DNA from: Streptomyces ureilyticus
GTDB lineage: Bacteria; Actinomycetota; Actinomycetes; Streptomycetales; Streptomycetaceae
Reading direction: 5' to 3'
Length of the DNA stretch: 64,000 nt
Assembly (NCBI RefSeq): GCF_011045025.1
Contig: NZ_JAAKZX010000016.1
Location: 1 to 64,000 of the forward strand
This document shows positions 18,070 to 27,276 of the stretch, piece after piece. The notes below the pieces were generated by a model, which did no database searches, was not told the DNA's origin, and was given only the letters and a program-made list of their open reading frames with translations. A program made the position numbers and the translations under genes. Every line of letters begins with the position of its first letter. Positions within the stretch are counted from its first letter, which is position 1.

Positions 18070-19968
18070 GTGAGGCAGGCCATCGCTCCCCGCGCACGGA
18101 TCCTGTTGTTGCTGCTCCTCGCCGTCACCGGCGCGCTGTTCGCCCAGGCCGCGCCCGTCTCGGCACACGCCGCGCTGACCGGGAGCGACCCGCAGCAGGG
18201 AGCGGTGGTCGACCAGGCACCCTCCCAGGTGTCGCTGACCTTCTCCGAGAAGGTCGCGATGTCCGACGGCTCGGTGCGTGTCCTGGACCCGAAGGGCAAG
18301 CAGGTCGACGAGGGCAAGACCACCGACCTGGGCAGCAACACGTACGCCGTGAATCTGCACGAGGGCCTGCCCGACGGCACGTTCACCGTCGTCTACCAGG
18401 TGGTGTCGGCGGACAGCCATCCCGTGTCGGGGGCCTTCACGTTCTCCGTGGGTGCGCCCTCGAAGACCTCCGTCGCGCTGTCCGACCAGGAGGCTGGCGG
18501 CGGAGTCGTGGGCGGACTCTACGGTTTTGCACGCTATGTGGCGTACGCGGGATTCGCCCTCTTCGTCGGCGGTGCGGCCTTCGTCCTCGCCTGCTGGCAG
18601 CGCGGTGCCGGGGTGCGGCCGGTGCAGCGCCTCGTGGTCTCCGGGTGGATCGCGCTCACCGCGGCCACGCTCGCCATGCTGCTGCTGCGCGGCTCCTACG
18701 CCGGCTCCGGGAAGGTCGGGGACATCTTCGATCTGAGTCTGCTCAGCCAGGTGCTGGAGACCAAGACGGGTGCGGCGCTGGTCTCGCGGCTGCTGCTGCT
18801 CGCCGCGGGCGCACTGTTCATCGCCGTACTCTTCGGGGCCTTCGAGAAACGCGAGGACGAGAAGGAGAGGCAGGACCTCACCTTCGGCCTTGCCATCGGC
18901 GGGATCGTCGTGGCGGCAGGCCTGGCCGCGACCTGGGCGCTGGCCGAGCACGCCTCGACCGGCATCCAGACCGGGATCGCGATGCCCGTCGACGTCCTGC
19001 ATCTGCTGGCCGTCGCCGCCTGGCTGGGCGGCCTGTCGGCGCTGCTGGTGGCGCTCTACCGCGCCCCGTCCATCGAGGCGTCCGCCGTACGCCGCTTCTC
19101 CGGCGTCGCGTTCGGCAGCGTGGCCGTCCTCGCCGCGACCGGGATCTACCAGTCGTGGCGACAGCTCGGCTCCTGGTCGGCGCTCACCGGTACGTCGTAC
19201 GGGCAACTCCTGTTCGTCAAGATCGGACTGGTGGCCGTACTCGTCGGCGTCGCGTGGATCTCCAGGCGCTGGACCGCCCGGCTGACGTCGGCACCGGAAG
19301 CCGTGAGCGAGAGCGATGACTCGGAAGAGTCAGAAGAGGCGGAGGAGCGTACGGACGAGAAGGAGCCGGCCGCCGCGCAGGTGGGCGGCGGCGACCGCAA
19401 GCGTGCGGCCCAACTGGCCCGGCAGCGGGCCGCCGTGGCCACCGCCCGCGAGAAGCGCGCCCGCGACGCCGACCCTCGACGCTCGGGCCTGCGCCGCTCG
19501 GTGCTCGCCGAGGCGGGTGTCGCCGTGGTCGTGCTCGCCGTGACGACCGCGCTGACCTCCGCCGAACCCGGTCGCACGGTCGAGGATGCCAAGGCTGCCA
19601 CCGCCGCCGCCTCGCAGCCGGAGAGCGCAGCACTGTCCCTGGAGATGCCGTTCGACACGGGCGGCCAGGACGGCAAGGGCATCGCACGGCTCGAACTCGA
19701 CCCGGCTCGTGTCGGCGGCAACGACTTGCATGTCTACGTAGAGCGGCCCAACGGCAGGGCCTTCGACATCCCCGAGGTCAAGGTCGCCCTCACCCTCGAG
19801 GAAAAGGACATCGGGCCCCTGCCCGTGGTCCCCGACCGCATCGCCACCGGACACTGGACGGCGACCGGGGTGCAGATCCCCATGACGGGCAACTGGAACA
19901 TCGAGGTCACCGTCCGGACCTCCGACATCGACCAGGTGACCGTCGACAAGAACGCGCAGATCGGCTGA
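18070..19968 (+). CDS. CopC-CopD fusion copper resistance/uptake protein
   Basis: 632 residues. After the signal peptide the mature protein begins with His (AHAALTGSDP), the usual first CopC ligand, and a CopC domain runs to about residue 135 (DSHPVSGAF contains the second His). About eight transmembrane helices of a CopD domain follow. A charged cytoplasmic stretch (EESEEAEERTDEKE) and one more helix lead to a C-terminal extracellular YtkA-like domain. CopCD proteins move copper across the inner membrane. It is 13 bases after ecuC and 8 before dtpA, in the same operon. Confidence 0.88.
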   Translation: MRQAIAPRARILLLLLLAVTGALFAQAAPVSAHAALTGSDPQQGAVVDQAPSQVSLTFSEKVAMSDGSVRVLDPKGKQVDEGKTTDLGSNTYAVNLHEGLPDGTFTVVYQVVSADSHPVSGAFTFSVGAPSKTSVALSDQEAGGGVVGGLYGFARYVAYAGFALFVGGAAFVLACWQRGAGVRPVQRLVVSGWIALTAATLAMLLLRGSYAGSGKVGDIFDLSLLSQVLETKTGAALVSRLLLLAAGALFIAVLFGAFEKREDEKERQDLTFGLAIGGIVVAAGLAATWALAEHASTGIQTGIAMPVDVLHLLAVAAWLGGLSALLVALYRAPSIEASAVRRFSGVAFGSVAVLAATGIYQSWRQLGSWSALTGTSYGQLLFVKIGLVAVLVGVAWISRRWTARLTSAPEAVSESDDSEESEEAEERTDEKEPAAAQVGGGDRKRAAQLARQRAAVATAREKRARDADPRRSGLRRSVLAEAGVAVVVLAVTTALTSAEPGRTVEDAKAATAAASQPESAALSLEMPFDTGGQDGKGIARLELDPARVGGNDLHVYVERPNGRAFDIPEVKVALTLEEKDIGPLPVVPDRIATGHWTATGVQIPMTGNWNIEVTVRTSDIDQVTVDKNAQIG

Positions 19969-19976
19969 ACGACACC

Positions 19977-21230
19977 ATGGCTGAACAGTCCACTCCGGAG
20001 ACCTCTCCCAAGGGGGTCATTTCGCGGCGGCGGCTGCTCGGTACCGCCGGTGCCACGGGGCTCGCGCTCGGTGCGGCAGGCGGGGCCGCGGGTTACGCCG
20101 TGGCGCCCTCCGACGAGCAGGCCGTGCCCCTCAGCTCACTCGGCGCGGACGAGGTGATGTTTCACGGGAAACATCAGCCGGGCATCACCACCGCCCTCCA
20201 GGCACGCGGCCACCTCGTCGCTTTCGACCTGGCGGCGGGCGCGGGCCGCAGAGAGGCCGCCGCGCTGCTGCGCCGCTGGTCAGCCACGGCCCAGCGGCTG
20301 ATGGCGGGCGAGGCGGCCGGCAGCGAGGACACGGCTGTCGCACGTGACGGGGGCCCCTCGTCCCTGACCGTCACCTTCGGCTTCGGGCACAGCTTCTTCG
20401 CCCGTACGGGACTGGAGAAGCAGCGCCCCATCGCCCTCGACCCGCTGCCCGACTTCTCCTCGGACCACCTCGACAAGGCGCGCAGCGACGGCGACCTGTG
20501 GGTGCAGATCGGCGCGAACGACGCCCTTGTCGCCTTCCACGCCTTGCGCGCGATCCAGAAGGACGCCGGTTCGGCAGCCCGGGTCCGCTGGCAGATGAAC
20601 GGCTTCAACCGCTCGCCGGGCGCCACCTCTCAGCCGATGACCGCCCGCAACCTGATGGGCCAGATCGACGGCACACGCAACCCCAAGCCGTCCGAAGCAG
20701 ACTTCGACCAGCGGATCTTCGTACCCGATTCGGAGGAGCCCTCATGGATGGCCGGGGGCTCCTACGCCGTCGTACGCCGTATCCGCATGCTCCTCGACGA
20801 CTGGGAGAAGCTCCCGCTCAAGGACCAGGAGGATGTCATCGGGCGGCGCAAATCGGACGGGGCACCGCTGACCGGCGGCACCGAGACAACCGAGCCCGAG
20901 CTGGAGAAGACGGACGCCTCCGGAAAGCTCATCATCCCGATCAACGCTCACGCACGCATCACCCGGCCCGACCAGAACGGCGGCGCCGCCATACTGCGCC
21001 GGCCGTTCTCCTTCCACGACGGCTTCGACGAGGACGGCGTACCGGACGCGGGCCTGCTCTTCGTCTGCTGGCAGGCCGACCCGCTGCGCGGCTTCGTACC
21101 GGTGCAGCGCAAGCTCGACCGGGGAGACGCGCTGTCGGCGTTCATCCGGCACGAGGCGAGCGGACTGTTCGCGGTGCCGGGCGGGGCGGCGGAGGGGGAG
21201 TACGTGGGGCAGCGGTTGCTGGAGGGGTGA
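19977..21230 (+). CDS. dtpA: Tat-exported dye-decolourising peroxidase (EfeB/DtpA type)
   Basis: 417 residues. The N-terminal Tat signal is RRRLLGTAGATGLALG. The DyP signature GQIDGTRNP (GxxDG) is near residue 225 and the heme-ligand region is NAHARITRP. DyP enzymes oxidise phenolic substrates with peroxide, and EfeB relatives can take iron from heme. Its place at the end of the sco-ecuC-copCD operon matches S. lividans DtpA, which is needed for maturation of the copper oxidase GlxA (recalled). A one-mismatch parS lies inside the coding sequence at 20159. Confidence 0.92.
   Translation: MAEQSTPETSPKGVISRRRLLGTAGATGLALGAAGGAAGYAVAPSDEQAVPLSSLGADEVMFHGKHQPGITTALQARGHLVAFDLAAGAGRREAAALLRRWSATAQRLMAGEAAGSEDTAVARDGGPSSLTVTFGFGHSFFARTGLEKQRPIALDPLPDFSSDHLDKARSDGDLWVQIGANDALVAFHALRAIQKDAGSAARVRWQMNGFNRSPGATSQPMTARNLMGQIDGTRNPKPSEADFDQRIFVPDSEEPSWMAGGSYAVVRRIRMLLDDWEKLPLKDQEDVIGRRKSDGAPLTGGTETTEPELEKTDASGKLIIPINAHARITRPDQNGGAAILRRPFSFHDGFDEDGVPDAGLLFVCWQADPLRGFVPVQRKLDRGDALSAFIRHEASGLFAVPGGAAEGEYVGQRLLEG
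20159..20172. other. parS-like sequence with one mismatch inside dtpA
   Basis: GTTTCACGGGAAAC differs from parS at one central base and so is no longer a full palindrome. It encodes part of the mature enzyme just after the signal region. It could be chance or weak ParB binding. Confidence 0.4.
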
Positions 21231-21299
21231 GAAAGTCCCCTGGGGTGGCCGGGACCGGAAGCGTCGGCCCGGCTGCGCACGGCGCATTAGGGTGAGGCC

Positions 21300-22232
21300 A
21301 TGCCAGCCAGCTACGCGTATCTCGGCCCCGAGGGCACCTTCACCGAAGTCGCCCTGCGCACACTCCCGGAGACCGCCACCCGGGAACTCGTCCCGATGCT
21401 GTCCGTACCCGCCGCGCTCGACGCGGTCCGAGGCGGCGAGGCCGAGGCGGCTTTCGTCCCGATCGAGAACTCCGTCGAAGGCGGCATCACCACGACCCTC
21501 GACGAGCTGGTCGCCGGTGAACCGCTGATGATCTACCGCGAGGTGCTGCTCTCAATCACCTTCGCACTGCTGGTCAGGCCAGGCACGAAGCTCTCGGAGA
21601 TCAAGACGGTCACCGCGCACCCGGCCGCCCAGCCGCAGGTGCGCATCTGGATGAAGAACAACCTTCCGGACGTGATCTGGGAGTCGGCGGCCTCCAACGC
21701 GGACGGCGCGCGCCTGGTGCAGGAGGGACGCTACGACGCGGCCTTCGCGGGTGAGTTCGCGGCCCAGAAGTACGGCCTCGTACCGCTGGAGACCGGCATC
21801 CACGACGCGGAGAACGCGCAGACCCGGTTCGTGCTGGTGGGCAAGCCCGCCCGGCCCGCGGCGCCGACCGGCGCGGACAAGACGTCCGTGGTCGTCTGGC
21901 AGCGCGACGACCACCCGGGCGCTCTGCTCGAACTGCTCCAGGAGTTCGCCGTACGCGGCGTCAACCTGATGCTGCTGCAGTCCCGGCCGACCGGTGAGGG
22001 CATCGGCAACTACTGCTTCGCCATCGACGCCGAGGGCCATATCGCGGACCGCCGGGTGGGCGAGGCGCTCATGGGCCTCAAGCGGAGGTGTCCGCAGGTG
22101 CGGTTCCTCGGGTCCTATCCGCAGGCCGAGGTCGACCCCCAGGACGTACGCGCGCCGGGGGCAGGTACGTCCGACGGCGAGTTCGCGGCGGCCTCCGACT
22201 GGCTGGCGCGCTGCCAGGACGGCCGTTTCTAG
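21300..22232 (+). CDS. pheA: Prephenate dehydratase
   Basis: 310 residues. The catalytic domain (about 1-185) has the FxxTRF-type mark NAQTRFVLVG, and the ACT regulatory domain (about 200-280) contains LQSRPTGEGIGNYCF, equivalent to the ESRP phenylalanine-binding motif. It converts prephenate to phenylpyruvate in phenylalanine synthesis, with feedback by phenylalanine. It is transcribed alone, followed by a 550-base gene-free interval with DnaA boxes. Confidence 0.95.
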   Translation: MPASYAYLGPEGTFTEVALRTLPETATRELVPMLSVPAALDAVRGGEAEAAFVPIENSVEGGITTTLDELVAGEPLMIYREVLLSITFALLVRPGTKLSEIKTVTAHPAAQPQVRIWMKNNLPDVIWESAASNADGARLVQEGRYDAAFAGEFAAQKYGLVPLETGIHDAENAQTRFVLVGKPARPAAPTGADKTSVVVWQRDDHPGALLELLQEFAVRGVNLMLLQSRPTGEGIGNYCFAIDAEGHIADRRVGEALMGLKRRCPQVRFLGSYPQAEVDPQDVRAPGAGTSDGEFAAASDWLARCQDGRF

Positions 22233-22286
22233 CCGGTCCAAGCCCTGTCCATGCCCGTCCATGCCGGTTCTACCAGCCGCTCTTCT

Positions 22287-22599
22287 TCATCCACAGAAGT
22301 TATCCACAGGGCCCGTTCTCGACCTGGGGACAAGTCGACAACGGAGCGTGATGCAGTCGACAAATCGCCCTACGATCCCCAACTGGGCCCACAGCGTGGC
22401 AGGTCACGCTTCGTCCACCCGTTTCCCTCAACCAACCCTTTGGAGCGAACCATTTCCACTCGAAAGTGGATGGAGAGCGGGTCGGGTTCGGGGGCTTTTC
22501 ATCCCTGCATGACGCTTTCGGAACAATCATCTCCGCAGTCCACAGATCTTTCACACAGCCTGTGGATAACTCTCCGAGGGGCGTCGACCCTGTGGACAA
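22287..22599. other. DnaA-box cluster in the pheA-serS intergenic region
   Basis: The Streptomyces DnaA box is TTGTCCACA. Present are TTATCCACA at 22300-22308, its reverse TGTGGATAA at 22561-22569, a perfect reversed box TGTGGACAA at 22591-22599 and a weaker TCATCCACA at 22287-22295. The whole interval 22233-22782 has no gene. Its last 100 bases are AT-richer and should carry the serS promoter. DnaA clusters outside oriC are known near the Streptomyces origin. Confidence 0.65.
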
Positions 22600-22782
22600 C
22601 CCGCGACCCAAGTCCCGCTCCTCGCAAGGAAATCAGGTCAAGTCGTGGAACCATAACTGCCCCATTCGGGGGAGTTAGGTGTCTTTTATTAACATAGACG
22701 ATCAACTCTCGCATAACGGTCAGCGGCGACAGATCGGAATACCGGGTCGTGGGCCCGAACACCACACCGGTAGCCTTGAGGG

Positions 22783-24069
22783 GTGATTGACCTTCGCCTG
22801 CTCCGTGAGGACCCCGACCGTGTGCGTGCGTCGCAGCGCGCCCGTGGAGAGGACGTCGCGCTCGTCGACGCCCTGCTCTCCGCCGACGAGCGGCGCAGGT
22901 CGTCCGGCGTCCGCTTCGACGAGCTGCGCGCCGAGCAGAAGGCGCTCGGCAGGCTCATCCCCAAGGCTTCCGGCGACGAGAAGGCCGAGCTCCTGAAGAA
23001 GGCGGGGCAGCTCGCCGCCGACGTCAAGGCGGCCGACGCGGCGCAGGACGAGGCCGCGGCCGAGACCCAGGAGCTGCTGCTCCAGCTGGGCAACCTCGTG
23101 CACCCCGACGTCCCGGTCGGCGGCGAGGAGGACTTCGTCACGCTGGAGACGCACGGCGCGATCCGTGACTTCGCGGCCGAGGGCTTCGAGCCGAAGGATC
23201 ACCTGGAGCTCGGCGCGACGCTCGGGGCGATCGACGTCGAGCGCGGCGCCAAGGTCTCCGGATCGCGCTTCTACTTCCTCACCGGCATCGGCGCGCTCCT
23301 GGAGCTCGCGCTGGTGAACGCGGCGATGGCGCAGGCCACGGCCGCCGGCTTCACGCCGATGCTGACTCCGGCGCTGGTCCGCCCGCAGGCCATGGCCGGC
23401 ACGGGCTTCCTCGGCCAGGCCGCGCAGGACGTGTACCGCCTGGACAATGACGACCTGTACCTGGTCGGCACTTCCGAGGTGGCGCTCGCCGCGTATCACA
23501 TGGACGAGATCATCGACGGCGACCGCCTCCCGCTGCGCTACGCGGGCTTCTCGCCCTGCTTCCGCCGCGAGGCCGGTTCGCACGGCAAGGACACCCGCGG
23601 CATCTTCCGGGTGCACCAGTTCGACAAGGTCGAGATGTTCTCGTACGTCGACCCGGCGGACGCGCGGGCCGAGCACCAGCGCCTGCTGGACTGGGAAAAG
23701 CAGTGGCTGACCTCGCTGGAGCTGCCCTTCCGGGTGATCGACGTGGCTTCGGCGGACCTGGGGTCCTCGGCGGCCCGTAAGTTCGACTGCGAGGCGTGGA
23801 TCCCCACCCAGGGCAAGTACCGCGAGCTGACGTCGACCTCGGACTGCACGGAGTTCCAGTCGCGGCGCCTGGCGATCCGTATGCGTGACGGCAAGCAGGT
23901 GAAGCCGCTCGCGACGCTGAACGGCACGCTGTGCGCCGTACCGCGCACGATCGTGGCGATCCTGGAGAACCATCAGCAGGCCGACGGCTCCGTACGCGTG
24001 CCTGAGGTGCTGCGGCCGTTCCTCGGTGGCCGGGAGATCCTGGAGCCGGTCGCCAAGGCCGCCAAGTGA
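22783..24069 (+). CDS. serS: Seryl-tRNA synthetase
   Basis: 428 residues. The N-terminal coiled-coil arm that binds tRNA-Ser (about 30-105) is followed by the class II catalytic core. Motif 2 is FRREAG ... [14 protein letters not shown]. The serine/ATP site includes [13 protein letters not shown] and motif 3 is [19 protein letters not shown]. It charges tRNA-Ser (and tRNA-Sec where present). The stop overlaps the GTG of the HAD gene by four bases, so the two are coupled. GTG 22783 begins [11 protein letters not shown], the conserved start. Confidence 0.97.
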   Translation: MIDLRLLREDPDRVRASQRARGEDVALVDALLSADERRRSSGVRFDELRAEQKALGRLIPKASGDEKAELLKKAGQLAADVKAADAAQDEAAAETQELLLQLGNLVHPDVPVGGEEDFVTLETHGAIRDFAAEGFEPKDHLELGATLGAIDVERGAKVSGSRFYFLTGIGALLELALVNAAMAQATAAGFTPMLTPALVRPQAMAGTGFLGQAAQDVYRLDNDDLYLVGTSEVALAAYHMDEIIDGDRLPLRYAGFSPCFRREAGSHGKDTRGIFRVHQFDKVEMFSYVDPADARAEHQRLLDWEKQWLTSLELPFRVIDVASADLGSSAARKFDCEAWIPTQGKYRELTSTSDCTEFQSRRLAIRMRDGKQVKPLATLNGTLCAVPRTIVAILENHQQADGSVRVPEVLRPFLGGREILEPVAKAAK

Positions 24070-24878
24070 GCGACTCCGCTCCCGCCTTCCCGTACAAGCT
24101 CGTCGCGACCGATCTCGACGGAACGCTGCTGCGCTCCGACGACACGGTCTCGGAGCGCACCCGTGAGGCGCTCGCCGCGGCCACCGCGGCGGGCGCCGCG
24201 CACATCGTCGTCACCGGACGGGCGGCGCCCTGGACCCGCCACATCCTCGACGAACTCGGGTACGACGGGATCGCGGTGTGCGCTCAGGGCGCGCAGGTGT
24301 ACGACGCGGGGGCGCACCGGCTGCTCACGACGCTGACCCTCGACCGGCAGCTGGCCGGCCTGGCGCTCGCCAAGATCGAGGCGGAGGTCGGTCCGCTGGC
24401 CCTGGCCGCGAGCCGTGACGGCCTCGACGGCGACGTCCTGATCGGCCCGGGCTACCAGGTCCAGGGACAGCTGCAGGCCGTCCCGTTCACCGACCTCGCG
24501 GAACTGTGGGCTGAGCCGCTGACGAAGCTGTACATCCAGCACCCGCGTCTGACCGACGACGAACTCGCGGACGCGGCACGTCAGGCGGTCGGCGGTCTGG
24601 TGTCCGTCACCATGGCGGGCGAGGGCATCGTCGAGCTCCTTCCCCTCGGTCTCTCCAAGGCCACGGGCCTCTCGCTCGCGGCCCGCCGTCTGGGTGTCAA
24701 GGCGGCGGACACGATCGCCTTCGGTGACATGCCCAACGACATCCCGATGTTCGGCTGGTCCGCGCACGGCGTGGCCATGGACAACGCCCATGAGGAACTC
24801 AAGGCGGTCGCCGACGAGCTGACCCTCTCCAACGAGGAGGACGGGATCGCGGTGGTACTGGAGCGGTTGCTGGGCTGA
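24066..24878 (+). CDS. HAD superfamily (Cof-type) phosphatase
   Basis: 270 residues. HAD motif I is ATDLDGTLL (nucleophile Asp15, acid Asp17), motif II VVTGR, motif III the Lys in LGLSKATGL and motif [13 protein letters not shown]. The large C2 cap places it in the Cof/YidA group, which hydrolyses sugar phosphates and nucleotides; the natural substrate is unknown. It is translationally coupled to serS and followed by a strong terminator. A paralogue lies at 32081. Confidence 0.9.
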   Translation: MSDSAPAFPYKLVATDLDGTLLRSDDTVSERTREALAAATAAGAAHIVVTGRAAPWTRHILDELGYDGIAVCAQGAQVYDAGAHRLLTTLTLDRQLAGLALAKIEAEVGPLALAASRDGLDGDVLIGPGYQVQGQLQAVPFTDLAELWAEPLTKLYIQHPRLTDDELADAARQAVGGLVSVTMAGEGIVELLPLGLSKATGLSLAARRLGVKAADTIAFGDMPNDIPMFGWSAHGVAMDNAHEELKAVADELTLSNEEDGIAVVLERLLG

Positions 24879-24884
24879 GCGCGC

Positions 24885-24932
24885 AACGCTGCCGCTGTGA
24901 CCTGGCACCTGGCATGTCACAGCGGCAGCGTT
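24885..24932 (+). terminator. Strong stem-loop terminator after serS-HAD
   Basis: A perfect 17-bp inverted repeat (24885-24901 with 24916-24932) with a 14-base loop, seven bases after the HAD stop. There is no T-run, which is normal for Streptomyces terminators. The rest of 24879-25251 holds only one doubtful small frame. Confidence 0.85.
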
Positions 24933-25028
24933 CCGGCAACGTCGGGAGGGGCGGCCCGCGCATGATGCGCGCTCGAAGCGGCCGCCCCGGGCAGCTCCCC
25001 GTGCGGGGCGGACTCGACGGAGCGGTAG

Positions 25029-25145
25029 CTACTCCGGAGTGCGCCGCGGGCTGCCCTGTCGGGAGCTCGACGGACTGCTACTGATGGGCATCGTCGCGCT
25101 CCTCTCCCAGAATGTGGCACCGGAGGAACCCGGCGACCTGGACAT
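25029..25145 (-). CDS. Candidate 38-residue small ORF
   Basis: An ATG frame of Ser/Pro/Arg-rich composition (starting MSRSPGSSGATFWERS) in the gap upstream of the HAD terminator. The codon bias is weak and there is no clear ribosome site. I list it only because nothing else explains the interval; it may be chance. Confidence 0.2.
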   Translation of the reverse strand: MSRSPGSSGATFWERSATMPISSSPSSSRQGSPRRTPE

Positions 25146-25251
25146 AACTACTCTGCCCCTACGCCGAGTTGGGCGCCACCGAATTAAAAGGGCACCCCGG
25201 CTGGGCGGCCCGGGAGCGGCTGAGCGGCCTTGGCGAAGTCCAGCGGAGCGC

Positions 25252-25488
25252 TCAGCGGCGCCATCTGCGTCGCCGCGCCTTGCTGAAGAACCAGCCTGCG
25301 GGCGGCTCGTCCGACCGCCAGGGCTGCGGTTCGGGGCCCCCTTTCCGCCAGCGGGCCGCGAGCATACGGGCGCGCGCCGACGGCTCGGCCGTCTCGGCGG
25401 ACCGTATGAAGTCCTCGTCCAGGACGAGGTCGTCCCAGGTGTCCTCGGACTCCCCCTGACCATCGCTTCGTGGTTCCTGCCTTGCCAT
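25252..25488 (-). CDS. Small conserved Streptomyces protein of unknown function
   Basis: 78 residues, acidic at the start (ESEDTWDDLVLDEDFIRSAE) and very basic at the end (FFSKARRRRWRR). The segment ARARMLAARWRKGGPEPQPWRSDEPPAGW is of a kind I remember from other Streptomyces genomes. A full AAGGAGGAACG site precedes the ATG. No enzymatic motif or membrane segment is present. It lies 146 bases upstream of the ABC operon start-to-end array but ends the opposite way from the HAD gene, so it has its own promoter. Confidence 0.7.
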   Translation of the reverse strand: MARQEPRSDGQGESEDTWDDLVLDEDFIRSAETAEPSARARMLAARWRKGGPEPQPWRSDEPPAGWFFSKARRRRWRR

Positions 25489-25634
25489 CCCCGTTCCTCC
25501 TTGCCGTGCATTCCTTTGGACAAGTGTGCCGTTGCGCCCGTAAAACCGATCTCAAGATCAAAAGAGGCCCCACGCGCGCGTGACCCCCAACAGCGAGCAC
25601 GCGCACGTGGAGCCGCCCCGACTCCCCGGAGCGC

Positions 25635-26354
25635 TTACTCCTCGCCGGCCAGCGTCAGCGTCCGCAGCTTCTGCCCCGCGAACCAGGTGGCGACCACGGT
25701 CACCGCGATCAGCAGCACCGTCCCCGTAGCAAGGCCCACATCGGAGGTGACGAGGTCCCCGCCCGTGACCTCGTGGGCCACGGCGAGCGACCACTGCTGA
25801 ACGCTGAGCGTCCGCGCCCCGGCCACCAGGGACCCGAAGAGGGCTTCCCAGACGAGGGCGTAGACGAGCCCGAAGACCACCGCGTGCCGGGTGATCGTGC
25901 CGAGCAGCAGGAAGAGGGCGGCGTACGCGATGGAGGCGACCAGCGCGGCCACGGTGTACGCGACGGCGATCTGCTGACCGTTGCCGTTCAGGATCATCCC
26001 GGCGAGGAACGTCGGGATCGCGGAGAACGCCATGGTCACCGCGATGGCGACGATCAGCTTGGTGAAGATGATCGTGGGGCGCTTGATCGGCTTGGCGAGC
26101 AGATACACCACCGAGCCGTCGTCGATCTCCGGGCCGATCGCGCCCGTACCGGCGATGACACCGATGATCGGCACCATGGTGGCGAGCGCGAACCCGCCGA
26201 GGACGTCGGCGGCGACCTGGTCGTCGGTGCCGGTGAAGGCACGGACCGCCACGGAGATCACGATCAGCAGGACGGGCAGCGCGCCCAGGATGAGAGCCCG
26301 GCGGCGGCCGAGCAGGCCGCGGTAGGTGAGCCGGGCGACTGTGGGGTCGTACAT
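25635..26354 (-). CDS. ABC-2 type transporter permease
   Basis: 239 residues with six hydrophobic helices and a DxxS-type loop (EIDDGSVVYLLAKPIKRPT) typical of ABC-2 permeases of the YhgE/NatB kind. Last gene of a four-gene leftward operon with two ATPases and two permeases. It pairs with the ATPase at 26365, only 10 bases away. Export of a lipid, antibiotic or peptide is usual for the class; the substrate is unknown. Confidence 0.87.
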   Translation of the reverse strand: MYDPTVARLTYRGLLGRRRALILGALPVLLIVISVAVRAFTGTDDQVAADVLGGFALATMVPIIGVIAGTGAIGPEIDDGSVVYLLAKPIKRPTIIFTKLIVAIAVTMAFSAIPTFLAGMILNGNGQQIAVAYTVAALVASIAYAALFLLLGTITRHAVVFGLVYALVWEALFGSLVAGARTLSVQQWSLAVAHEVTGGDLVTSDVGLATGTVLLIAVTVVATWFAGQKLRTLTLAGEE

Positions 26355-26364
26355 CTTCGGCCTC

Positions 26365-27276
26365 CTACGCCGCGACGAGATACGAGAAGACGGACTCGAG
26401 CGACTCGTCCGAGGGCGAGACCGCCAGCAGGCGGATGCCGTGGTCCCTGGCCACCCGCGGCAGCAGTGCCGTGAAGCGCCCGAAGTCGACCGCCTGGATG
26501 CGCAACGCGCCCTCCTGGAGGTCCACTTCGATGCCGGATGTCGACGGGTCCGCGATGAGCGCGGCCGCGAGCGCGCGGTCGTCGCTGGAACGCACTAGGT
26601 AGCGGTGCGGGCGGTCCGTCATCAGACGCCGGATGCGGCGGAAGTCACCGCTCGCTGCGTGCCGTCCGGCGACGATCACCTCGATGTGCGAGGCGAGTTG
26701 CTCGACCTCTTCGAGGATGTGCGACGAGAACAGCACGGTGCGGCCCTCGTCGCCCATGCGGCGCAGCAGGTCCATCAGCTGCATGCGCTGGCGCGGGTCC
26801 ATGCCGTTGAAGGGCTCGTCGAGCAGCAGCAGGGACGGCTCGTGGACGAGCGCGGAGGCCATTTTCACGCGCTGCCGCATGCCCTTGGAGTACGTCGAGA
26901 TCTTCCGGTCCTGCGCGTACTCCATCTCGACCGTGGCGAGGGCCTTCTGGGCGGCCTTCTTGCCGAGGCCGTGCAACTCGGCGTTGGCGACGACGAATTC
27001 GCGGCCGGTGAGGAAGTCGTACATCGCCTCGCGCTCGGGGACGATGCCGATCTGCCGGTAGATCTGTTCGTTGCGCCAGACCGCCTGGCCGTCGAGTGTG
27101 ACGGAGCCCGTGGAGGGGGCGAGGAAGCCGCCCATCATGTTGATGAGGGTGGACTTTCCCGCGCCGTTCGGGCCGAGCAGGCCGGTGACACCGGGGCTGA
27201 TCGTCATCGTGATGTCGTTGACGGCGACCACGTTGCCGAACCAGCGCGATACGTGGTCGATGTTGAGCGTGGTCAC
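26365..27276 (-). CDS. ABC transporter ATP-binding protein
   Basis: 303 residues. Walker A is GPNGAGKS near residue 38, the signature YSKGMRQRV, Walker B LLLLDEPFNGMDP, and a C-terminal extension of about 80 residues typical of NatA/CcmA-type export ATPases. It energises the permease at 25635. It overlaps the permease gene upstream (27273) by four bases, so translation is coupled. Confidence 0.9.
   Translation of the reverse strand: MTTLNIDHVSRWFGNVVAVNDITMTISPGVTGLLGPNGAGKSTLINMMGGFLAPSTGSVTLDGQAVWRNEQIYRQIGIVPEREAMYDFLTGREFVVANAELHGLGKKAAQKALATVEMEYAQDRKISTYSKGMRQRVKMASALVHEPSLLLLDEPFNGMDPRQRMQLMDLLRRMGDEGRTVLFSSHILEEVEQLASHIEVIVAGRHAASGDFRRIRRLMTDRPHRYLVRSSDDRALAAALIADPSTSGIEVDLQEGALRIQAVDFGRFTALLPRVARDHGIRLLAVSPSDESLESVFSYLVAA

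Noticed and set aside
22233-22782. oriC itself
   Set aside because: Streptomyces oriC has about twenty DnaA boxes between dnaA and dnaN; only a few boxes are here and neither gene flanks it.
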